Shown in pieces: positions 8,045 through 15,174 of a stretch of 64,000 nucleotides of DNA. Location of the stretch: positions 496,001 through 560,000 of the forward strand of contig NZ_BAAAGF010000002.1 in the NCBI RefSeq assembly GCF_039524015.1, in the 5' to 3' direction. The notes below the pieces were generated by a model. That model ran no database searches. It was not told the origin of the DNA and saw nothing but the letters and a program-made list of their open reading frames with translations. Origin of the DNA: Gaetbulibacter_B jejuensis. Its GTDB lineage: Bacteria > Bacteroidota > Bacteroidia > Flavobacteriales > Flavobacteriaceae. A program made the position numbers and the translations under genes. The first letter of the stretch is position 1. Each line of letters starts with the position of its first letter.

Positions 8045-8824
8045 TTACAACACACTATTCAACACTTCTGCAAGTCGAATACCTGCTTTTTGAAGTTGTG
8101 TTCTAGCAACGTGCAAATAGGCATAAGAGTATTTGTGTCTTAAGTTTTCTCCTTGTTCTACATTGGCATACACTTCTCGTGTAAGAATATGGGTTTCATT
8201 GACCCAATCAATAACTGTACCTTGTTGTATGGCTTTTACTTCGGTTTTGGTAAGGTAATCGGCATTAGAGGCAAGTTCAGTATAACTCATGCCATAGTCG
8301 TCAATCATTTTAGTATCCCATACCGAATGCAGGTTGGTGTCTTTATAAAACCACTGTAATTTAAAGTCGTTACCACCTCTATCTTCGGCTAAACCAATAT
8401 GCATAGGTTGGTGTAAATCGCCAATAAGATGTACAAGCATACGTAAGTAAAAGGCTTTATCCTCATGTGTAGCATCAGGGTTTTGCAATACGGCTTTACA
8501 GTGTGCAATACCAGAAACTAAGTCGCCATCAGGATGTTGTTTAGATGCATCATAATCGGCATCTAGTGGCATGTTTATATAGTGCCAAGTGTAAAACTGG
8601 CTGAAACGATCATCGGCTTTAATTTCATCAGGATAGGTCGATACAAAAGCTAAAGACTCATGATTAAGCAGTTTTTTAATCATACGTTTAGACCTAGCTG
8701 TTAAATAGTTATCAGCTATGGCTCCAACAGTACGATAACCTGTTTTTCCCCATTTCACATTGGCATTGGTAGGAACTAACAAGACGAGGCACAGGCTTAA
8801 CAGCAATAGGTGTTTAGGTTTCAT
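8045..8824 (-). CDS. S1/P1-type nuclease family protein with altered zinc site
   Basis: 259 residues with a signal peptide; exported. S1/P1 nucleases are tri-zinc phosphodiesterases acting on single-stranded nucleic acids and 3'-nucleotides. Most ligands are visible: Asp in TYPDEIK, His in WHYINMP, both His and Asp in LVHLIGDLHQPMH, and HSVWD. The N-terminal motif is WGKTGYRT, so Tyr30 stands where the family has the zinc-binding His six residues into the mature protein (P1 His6). The likely cleavage after TNA also leaves Trp25 internal rather than N-terminal. The third zinc site is therefore probably altered. Monocistronic between the repeats and an efflux gene. Confidence 0.88.
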   Translation of the reverse strand: MKPKHLLLLSLCLVLLVPTNANVKWGKTGYRTVGAIADNYLTARSKRMIKKLLNHESLAFVSTYPDEIKADDRFSQFYTWHYINMPLDADYDASKQHPDGDLVSGIAHCKAVLQNPDATHEDKAFYLRMLVHLIGDLHQPMHIGLAEDRGGNDFKLQWFYKDTNLHSVWDTKMIDDYGMSYTELASNADYLTKTEVKAIQQGTVIDWVNETHILTREVYANVEQGENLRHKYSYAYLHVARTQLQKAGIRLAEVLNSVL

Positions 8825-8896
8825 AACGTATAACTTAAAATGATGTAGTAAAGATAACTGTATTTATTAAAACAGAAGACCAACAATCGATAAAGA

Positions 8897-10108
8897 TTAA
8901 GCTGTTGCTAAGGTCTTTTTTTGTGCGTTACGCAACCAAGCAAACACTAATACTGATAATATTCCAAATACCGAAAATCCTATAAATAATGGCAATGCAG
9001 AAGTGGTGACAAAGCTTCCTATATAGTTGGCGATAGGTACAGCCATAACGGTAGATACAAAACCATTAATTGCCGACCCAATACCTGCAATATGTCCTAA
9101 AGGTTCCATAGCTAGAGAGCGTAAGTTTCCAAAAAGGAAACCAACTGCAAAAAACTGCAGAATAAAAAAGGTAATTAATACATGCACACTAGGGTTAACA
9201 CCTGAGTGAAACAAGACTACATATAGTAATGAGATAATGGTATACGCAATACCAGCAGTATAGGCAATATTAAACGACCCAAACCTAATAACCAATTGGC
9301 TATTGCTAAAGGTTGCAAACCCAACCGAAAAGGCAGTACTCGCAAAAATATAAGGGAACATGTCCCCAAGGTTATACTGTTCTTGAAATATTTGTTGAGA
9401 CGTACTTAAATACACCATAAAAGAACCTGTAATAAAACCAGACACTAGAGTAAGGGCAATAGCATCTTTATATTTAAAAAACTCTTTAGTACCACTTATA
9501 AATATTGAAGGCTTAAACGGAATACGTTTTTTTGGAGAAAGCGTTTCTGGTTGTCGTTTCCAAAACCAAAGCACAATGATTAAACCTATAATTAAGTTGG
9601 CATTAAAAATAGATTGCCAATTAAAAAAGTCGAGGAGGAGCTGTCCAAAAGTTGGAGCTACAATAGGCACCAAAATAAAGAACATTACAATTATGGAAAG
9701 CACCTTAGCCATAAAGTCACCACTGTAAGTATCGCGTGTCATAGCAACAGCAATGGTTCTCGGAGAGGACAGACCCACACCTTGAAGCACACGAGCTATA
9801 AGCATAACCGTAAAATCATTGGTAGTTACACAAATGATACTTGCTATAACAAACACAGCAAACCCAAAGTACACCATGGGCTTTCTACCAAAACTATCCG
9901 ATAGCGGACCAAAGATTAATTGCCCAAACCCAATACCTAAAAAAATCATGGTAATTAAATACTGATTTTGATGAGGGTCGCTCACACCCAAAGCATCACC
10001 TATTTGCGGTAAAGCAGGTAATAAAGCATCTATGGAAAGTGCTACAATAGACATCAAAGATGCCATAAGTGCTATAAACTCAATTTTGAAGGCTGGTTTT
10101 TTTCGCAT
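8897..10108 (-). CDS. Bcr/CflA-family MFS multidrug efflux transporter
   Basis: 403 residues with about 12 transmembrane helices. The MFS loop motif GPLSDSFGRKPMVYFG follows helix 2, and the early SIDALLPALPQIGDALG segment is typical of Bcr/CflA drug:H+ antiporters such as bicyclomycin or chloramphenicol exporters. Acts in the inner membrane. The start ATG at 10108 lies only 4 nt after a TACTTTTG -7 box, predicting a leaderless or near-leaderless mRNA. A terminator upstream isolates it from the DUF1579 gene. The actual substrate is unknown. Confidence 0.9.
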   Translation of the reverse strand: MRKKPAFKIEFIALMASLMSIVALSIDALLPALPQIGDALGVSDPHQNQYLITMIFLGIGFGQLIFGPLSDSFGRKPMVYFGFAVFVIASIICVTTNDFTVMLIARVLQGVGLSSPRTIAVAMTRDTYSGDFMAKVLSIIVMFFILVPIVAPTFGQLLLDFFNWQSIFNANLIIGLIIVLWFWKRQPETLSPKKRIPFKPSIFISGTKEFFKYKDAIALTLVSGFITGSFMVYLSTSQQIFQEQYNLGDMFPYIFASTAFSVGFATFSNSQLVIRFGSFNIAYTAGIAYTIISLLYVVLFHSGVNPSVHVLITFFILQFFAVGFLFGNLRSLAMEPLGHIAGIGSAINGFVSTVMAVPIANYIGSFVTTSALPLFIGFSVFGILSVLVFAWLRNAQKKTLATA

Positions 10109-10112
10109 GCTA

Positions 10113-10120
10113 CAAAAGTA
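10113..10120 (-). promoter_or_regulatory. -7 element abutting the efflux gene start
   Basis: On the minus strand TACTTTTG (consensus TANNTTTG) is followed by TAGC and then the ATG. The start codon would fall at or within a few bases of the transcription start. No TTG is visible at the usual -33 distance. Confidence 0.5.
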
Positions 10121-10175
10121 CCTTGTTTTACTGTATTGAATTGAATGTAAAGTCTTAAAGCTATCTTAAAAAAAG

Positions 10176-10210
10176 AAAAACTCCTTAATCGATAATTAAG
10201 GAGCTCTTTT
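10176..10210 (-). terminator. Terminator after the DUF1579 gene
   Basis: Stem CTCCTTAAT / ATTAAGGAG (10181-10189, 10195-10203) is flanked by A/T tracts on both sides, so it can work in either direction. It lies downstream of the minus-strand DUF1579 gene. Confidence 0.8.
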
Positions 10211-10230
10211 TTTATGAAATTGACACTATT

Positions 10231-10794
10231 TTAGTCTTTTTTTGTGTAAACTATTTCCATGCTTTTCATTTCTTGGTCTCCCATAACGATAAACATTTCA
10301 AATTTGTGAGAGGTTTCAGATAATACAGTAAACACTTCTTTGACTTGCATGTCTTGTCCGCTTGCAGGATCAAGCATACTGCCTTCAAGGGTTAAGGTGT
10401 TGGTTTTTTCATCCAACTGTCCTTTCATGAGCATGATACTGCTTCCAAAATTATCAATCCAAGTGGCAATAAATTCTTTTTTAGCATTATCATAGCCTGT
10501 AATGCTTTCTCCCATAAAAGGCATTCCCATCATTTCACCATTATGCGATGAACGTTGGTACAGTCCATTCATGATCATTTCGTTAGTGGTAGTTGCTTTA
10601 GACTCTGAAGGTGGTTGCGAAGGATCCATCCACATTTTTACAGTAGCGTTCCATTCACCATTCATAGCAGCTAACCATTTATGGTATTTGCCAGGAGTCA
10701 TGTTATCCTGCCATGCTTTCATTTCTTCTGGAGTCTGCGCAAACCCTGTTACGCAAAACACCAATAGTGTTAGTGATACCAGTAATTTTTTCAT
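10231..10794 (-). CDS. DUF1579 family secreted protein
   Basis: 187 residues. A Sec signal peptide (MKKLLVSLTLLVFCVTGFAQ) is followed by a beta-rich lipocalin-like domain recognised as DUF1579: the helical EEMKAWQDNMTPGKYHKWLA, then GEWNATVKMWMDP and later FIATWIDNFGSSIMLMKG. The family is widespread in Bacteroidota and has no established function known to me. It is flanked by the carboxylase operon and an efflux gene and ends at its own terminator, so it appears monocistronic. Confidence 0.82.
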   Translation of the reverse strand: MKKLLVSLTLLVFCVTGFAQTPEEMKAWQDNMTPGKYHKWLAAMNGEWNATVKMWMDPSQPPSESKATTTNEMIMNGLYQRSSHNGEMMGMPFMGESITGYDNAKKEFIATWIDNFGSSIMLMKGQLDEKTNTLTLEGSMLDPASGQDMQVKEVFTVLSETSHKFEMFIVMGDQEMKSMEIVYTKKD

Positions 10795-10836
10795 AATAGT
10801 ATGATTAAAAGTTGATTATCATAAAGATACTAAAAA

Positions 10837-12378
10837 TTACAACGGAATATTACCATGTTTACGTTTTGGCGTATCTACATGTTTGTCCTCAAGCATCGCA
10901 AAGGCTTTTATCAATTTACGTCGTGTATCCTTTGGTAAAATCACTTCATCAATAAAACCACGTTCTGTAGCACTGTAAGGATTAGCAAATTTTTCAGCAT
11001 ATTCAGCTTCTTTTTCTTTCCATTTTGCTTCAGGGTCATCAGCGTCTTTTATCTCTTTTCTAAAGATAATTTCCGCAGCACCTTTGGCACCCATTACAGC
11101 AATTTCAGCACTAGGCCATGCAAAGTTCATATCAGAACCAATGTGTTTAGAGTTCATTACGTCATAAGCACCACCATAAGCTTTTCGGGTGATAACCGTT
11201 ATTCTTGGTACAGTGGCTTCGCTAAAAGCATACAATAATTTAGCACCATGAACAATAATACCATTCCATTCTTGGTCAGTTCCAGGTAAGAAACCAGGAA
11301 CATCTTCTAGCGTTAACAACGGAATATTGAATGCGTCACAAAAACGTACAAATCGCGCTGCTTTTTTAGAGCTGTTTACATCTAATACACCTGCTAAAAA
11401 CATAGGTTGGTTAGCAACAATACCAATAGATTTTCCACCTAATCTCGCAAAACCAACAATAATGTTTTCGGCATGGTCTTTATGAATCTCGTAAAATGAA
11501 TCTTCGTCAATAATACCAGAAATAACCTCGTGCATATCATAAGGCTTGTTGGCATTATCAGGAACAATGTTAGATAATTGTTCTCTCAATTCATCACCTA
11601 ATTCAAACGGTAAGGCTTTTGGCTTTTCTTGGTTGTTTTGAGGTAAGTAACTCAATAGTTTTTTGACGTCTTCTAAACATTCCACATCATTTGTTGACGT
11701 TTTATGAGCCACACCAGATTTTGATGCGTGTGTAGATGCACCACCAAGTTCTTCAGAAGTTACAGTTTCATTCGTCACAGTTTTAACCACATTTGGTCCA
11801 GTTACAAACATATAACTGGTGTTTTCAACCATAAGGGTGAAATCGGTCATGGCAGGAGAATATACAGCGCCACCAGCACAAGGTCCCATAATGGCAGATA
11901 ACTGCGGTATAACACCTGATGCTTGCACGTTTCTGTAAAAAATATCAGCATAACCACCAAGCGAGCGCACACCTTCTTGAATACGTGCACCACCAGAATC
12001 ATTCAATCCAATTAATGGTGCGCCAACTTTTACAGCAAGGTCCATAATTTTACAAATCTTTTCGGCGTGAGTTTCAGAAAGCGAACCACCAAATACCGTA
12101 AAGTCTTGCGCAAAGATGTACACCAAGCGACCATCAATAGTACCATAACCTGTTACAACGCCATCGCCATAAAACTGTTGCTTGTCCATACCAAAGTCCT
12201 TGGTACGATGCGTCACTAAAGCACCAATTTCTTCAAACGAGCCTTCATCAAGCACATATTGCACGCGTTCGCGAGCCGTTAGTTTCTTGTTGGCATGTTG
12301 TTTTTCTATACGTTTTTCGCCACCACCTAAATAGGCTTGGGCTAATTTTTCGTTTAAGTCTTTTATTTTGTCTTGCAT
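10837..12378 (-). CDS. Acyl-CoA carboxylase carboxyltransferase (beta) subunit, PccB-like
   Basis: 513 residues, full length for the propionyl-CoA carboxylase beta family. It transfers CO2 from carboxybiotin to an acyl-CoA. Two crotonase-like halves are visible, with GGSLSETHAEKICKIMDLA and GGARIQEGVRSLGGYADI in the N-half and IVANQPMFLAGVLDVNSSKK and GGAYDVMNSKHIG in the C-half. The gene starts 6 nt after the biotin carboxylase stop, so the two are one operon with the biotin carrier upstream. Propionyl-CoA is the likeliest substrate (feeding methylmalonyl-CoA), but methylmalonyl-CoA decarboxylase or other acyl-CoA carboxylases share this architecture. Confidence 0.92.
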   Translation of the reverse strand: MQDKIKDLNEKLAQAYLGGGEKRIEKQHANKKLTARERVQYVLDEGSFEEIGALVTHRTKDFGMDKQQFYGDGVVTGYGTIDGRLVYIFAQDFTVFGGSLSETHAEKICKIMDLAVKVGAPLIGLNDSGGARIQEGVRSLGGYADIFYRNVQASGVIPQLSAIMGPCAGGAVYSPAMTDFTLMVENTSYMFVTGPNVVKTVTNETVTSEELGGASTHASKSGVAHKTSTNDVECLEDVKKLLSYLPQNNQEKPKALPFELGDELREQLSNIVPDNANKPYDMHEVISGIIDEDSFYEIHKDHAENIIVGFARLGGKSIGIVANQPMFLAGVLDVNSSKKAARFVRFCDAFNIPLLTLEDVPGFLPGTDQEWNGIIVHGAKLLYAFSEATVPRITVITRKAYGGAYDVMNSKHIGSDMNFAWPSAEIAVMGAKGAAEIIFRKEIKDADDPEAKWKEKEAEYAEKFANPYSATERGFIDEVILPKDTRRKLIKAFAMLEDKHVDTPKRKHGNIPL

Positions 12379-12384
12379 AATTGT

Positions 12385-13830
12385 CTAGTTTGGTACTCGT
12401 AATACGTTTTGGTCTTCCAGATACTGTTTTACAGCAATAAGCGCAGCAATGTTTGCTTCAGTTTCTTGTTTGGCTTTAATGGCTTCTGGAGAGTAATGTT
12501 TTTTAACAAAATGAGTGTCAAAATCACCTGAACGGAAAGCATCGTGTTCACAAACAAACGTTCCAAATGGAAGAGTGGTTTGAATACCTTCAATTTGATA
12601 GTTTTCTATCGCTTTTATCATAAGTTGAATAGCCTCATCACGCGTCGTTCCGTAAGTGATTAATTTGGAAAGCATAGGATCGTAATAAATAGGAATATCC
12701 ATACCTTGCTCAAAACCGTTATCTACACGAATGTTTTCACCAACTGGCAATTGATACACATCTAAATGACCAACACTTGGTAAGAAATCATTTAGCGGAT
12801 CTTCAGCATAAACACGCAGCTCAAGAGCATGACCATGAATGCTTAAATCGGCTTGCTTAATGGCTAAAACTTCACCACGAGCCACACGAATTTGTTGTTC
12901 AACCAAATCGGTTTTTGTGATTAATTCGGTAACAGGATGTTCTACTTGCAAACGCGTATTCATTTCCAAGAAGTAGAAGTTGTGGTTTTCATCCAATAAA
13001 AACTCAACCGTTCCAGCACCAATATAATCGCAGGCTTTTGCCACTTTTACAGCAGCTTCACCCATTTTAGCACGTAACTCTGGAGTTAGTACAGATGATG
13101 GCGCTTCTTCAACCACTTTTTGATGACGACGTTGAATACTACATTCGCGCTCAAATAAATGAATGACGTTACCATGTGTATCTGCCATCACCTGAATTTC
13201 AATATGACGCGGCGATGCTACATATTTCTCAATAAACACAGAACCATCACCAAAGGCGTTAACGGCTTCACTAATGGCACGATCCATTTGCGATTCAAAA
13301 TCGGCTTCTTTTTCAACAATACGCATTCCTTTTCCGCCACCACCAGCAGAGGCTTTTATTAAGATAGGAAATCCAATGCCAGTAGCAATATTTTTGGCTT
13401 CAGCAATATCTGTAATAGCTTCGTCGGTTCCTGGAACCATAGGAATATCATAAGCTTTAACAGCGTCTTTGGCTGCTAGCTTGCTTCCCATAATTTTTAT
13501 GGCTTTGCTTTTTGGCCCTATAAAGGTAATGTTGTTGGCTTCGCATAATTCGGCAAAGTCAGCATTTTCAGAAAGGAATCCATAACCAGGATGAATGGCA
13601 TCTACGTTAAGGTCTTTAGCGACTTGTATAATTTTATCACCTAATAAGTACGATTGATTAGAAGGTGCTTCACCAATTAAAACAGCTTCATCAGCATATT
13701 TTACATGTGGTGCATGTCTATCTATAGTGGAATAAACGGCAACCGTTTTTATACCCATTTTTTTTGCAGTTCGCATGACACGAATGGCAATTTCGCCTCG
13801 GTTTGCTACTAATATTTTTTTAATATTCAT
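12385..13830 (-). CDS. accC: Biotin carboxylase subunit of acyl-CoA carboxylase
   Basis: 481 residues. ATP-grasp biotin carboxylase that carboxylates the biotin on the separate carrier protein. Visible motifs: the N-terminal ILVANRGEIAIRVMRTA, the glycine-rich ATP lid KASAGGGGKGMRIVE, ERECSIQRRHQKVVEEAPSS, and the active-site region NTRLQVEHPVTELIT. It lacks a fused carrier domain, so the biotinyl domain is supplied by the upstream gene. The C-terminal tail is about 30 residues longer than in E. coli AccC. Because the transferase is PccB-like, this copy probably serves propionyl-type carboxylation rather than malonyl-CoA synthesis. Confidence 0.9.
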   Translation of the reverse strand: MNIKKILVANRGEIAIRVMRTAKKMGIKTVAVYSTIDRHAPHVKYADEAVLIGEAPSNQSYLLGDKIIQVAKDLNVDAIHPGYGFLSENADFAELCEANNITFIGPKSKAIKIMGSKLAAKDAVKAYDIPMVPGTDEAITDIAEAKNIATGIGFPILIKASAGGGGKGMRIVEKEADFESQMDRAISEAVNAFGDGSVFIEKYVASPRHIEIQVMADTHGNVIHLFERECSIQRRHQKVVEEAPSSVLTPELRAKMGEAAVKVAKACDYIGAGTVEFLLDENHNFYFLEMNTRLQVEHPVTELITKTDLVEQQIRVARGEVLAIKQADLSIHGHALELRVYAEDPLNDFLPSVGHLDVYQLPVGENIRVDNGFEQGMDIPIYYDPMLSKLITYGTTRDEAIQLMIKAIENYQIEGIQTTLPFGTFVCEHDAFRSGDFDTHFVKKHYSPEAIKAKQETEANIAALIAVKQYLEDQNVLRVPN

Positions 13831-13952
13831 GTTTTAGATGTTCTTTTTAGATAATAGAAGATAGAATAGAGAGCAGAGAATAGAGAATAAAGACGTATAT
13901 ATTTGATCTCTATTTTATCATTTCTTTTATCTCTTTTCTCATCTCTTGAGTT
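13831..13952. repeat. Purine/pyrimidine low-complexity spacer between carboxylase genes
   Basis: The 122-bp spacer has a purine-rich half (13855-13893) made of degenerate AATAGAGA-like units and a pyrimidine-rich half (13905-13945) with ATCTCT/TTATCT words. The halves are partly complementary, so the RNA could fold back within the operon. It interrupts an otherwise tight operon. Confidence 0.55.
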
Positions 13953-14435
13953 CTACTCAAATTCTATTAATAGTTGGTTTTTATCAACAGCATCGCCTTT
14001 TGCTACAGAAATGGTTTTTATAACACCATCACGTGGAGATGTTAATACGTTTTCCATCTTCATAGCTTCAAGGATAAGCAATGTGTCATTTTCTTTAACT
14101 TCTTGACCTTGTGATACGCTGATATCTAGGATAAGCCCTGGCATTGGCGCTTTTATATCGTTTACATGTTTAGAAGCACCAACTTCAAATCCCATGTCTT
14201 TGATAAGTTGATCTAAATAATCAGCAATTGCAACATTATATACTGTGTTGTTTACTTTTACAGCATAGGTTTTGTTATTGAAATCTTTTTCTATGATTTC
14301 TGCATTAAAAGACTGATTGTTTTTTAGGATGTGAAATGTATTTGCTTTTGTAGGAACGACATCAAGGTTTTGGATGTTTTCGTTTGAAATTTCAAAATGA
14401 TCTGTGTTATTAACAGATGTTTTAAAGTTCGTCAT
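13953..14435 (-). CDS. Biotin carboxyl carrier protein (biotinyl domain protein)
   Basis: 160 residues. The C-terminal 70 residues are a biotinyl/lipoyl domain with the biotinylation motif ILEAMKMENVL (Lys about 126) preceded by DIKAPMPGLILDISVSQGQE. The N-terminal 80 residues form a small beta-rich region typical of carriers of propionyl-CoA-carboxylase-type complexes (FHILKNNQSFNAEIIEK). It is the first gene of the carboxylase operon, followed by the biotin carboxylase after a low-complexity spacer. It presents biotin to the two catalytic subunits in the cytoplasm. Confidence 0.9.
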   Translation of the reverse strand: MTNFKTSVNNTDHFEISNENIQNLDVVPTKANTFHILKNNQSFNAEIIEKDFNNKTYAVKVNNTVYNVAIADYLDQLIKDMGFEVGASKHVNDIKAPMPGLILDISVSQGQEVKENDTLLILEAMKMENVLTSPRDGVIKTISVAKGDAVDKNQLLIEFE

Positions 14436-14511
14436 GAAATTATAATTTTAGAGCTGTAAAGGTACATAAACTAAAACGTTTTCGAAACCTTTGAAGCGTT
14501 AAGACTACTTC

Positions 14512-15174
14512 TTATAACTTGAAGAGTTTTTTTAAGGTTAAGCCTTTGTTGGTTTTTAGTAGTGTAGTGGTTTTTAAAAAAATAATTGCTGTAAGTAATG
14601 CGTCACCAGCAGCTGTATGTCTATCAGAGACATCAAGTACATAGTTTTCTGCAATTTCGTCAAGGGTGTATTTATCTTGTTTAATAAGGTTAGATTTAAT
14701 GCGTGTCGCGCGATATAAATTTACAGTATCTAAAACCCTGTTTTTAAGTTTGGGTAAGTTATGACGCAGAAGCATTTTGTTAATCATAGTGATGTCAAAT
14801 CGTGCATGATGCGCCACTAAAATGCTATTGCCAACATAATTTAAGAACAGCTTTAAGGCATCTTCTTCGGTAGTGGTTTCAATACGTTCGTTTTTTATGA
14901 TTCCATGAATCTCTACAGTGTTTTCGTTAAAATGCTCTTGTTTAATATATACTTCAAAGGTGTTGGCAATATTTATCTCATTATTATAGACCTCTACAGC
15001 ACCTATGCATAGTACACGGTCTTTTTCATAATCAAAACCAGTCGTTTCAGTATCAAGAACAACAAAGCGTGTATTGTGAAGTTCAGAGCCTTTGGAGTTT
15101 GTAAACAAAGCTTCATAGTCTAGCCAGTAGTTAGGATAATTAGGTTCGGGTTGCTTTTTAAAAAACGATAACAT
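14512..15174 (-). CDS. DnaQ-like 3'-5' exonuclease (DEDDh)
   Basis: 220 residues. The three exonuclease motifs are intact: Exo I FVVLDTETTGFD (about 38-49), Exo II LVAHHARFDI and Exo III DRHTAAGDALLTAII with the histidine of the DEDDh class. The start codon shares one base with the stop codon of the upstream cNMP/CBS/DUF294 gene (TAATG), so translation is coupled. This exonuclease-DUF294 pairing is recurrent in bacteria, often next to VC_2705 symporters and acs. Whether it acts on DNA, RNA or small oligonucleotides is unknown. Confidence 0.88.
   Translation of the reverse strand: MLSFFKKQPEPNYPNYWLDYEALFTNSKGSELHNTRFVVLDTETTGFDYEKDRVLCIGAVEVYNNEINIANTFEVYIKQEHFNENTVEIHGIIKNERIETTTEEDALKLFLNYVGNSILVAHHARFDITMINKMLLRHNLPKLKNRVLDTVNLYRATRIKSNLIKQDKYTLDEIAENYVLDVSDRHTAAGDALLTAIIFLKTTTLLKTNKGLTLKKLFKL

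Noticed and set aside
10502..10804. 100-codon frame opposite the DUF1579 gene
   Set aside because: The minus-strand gene has a clear signal peptide, family match and terminator; the opposite frame has none of these.
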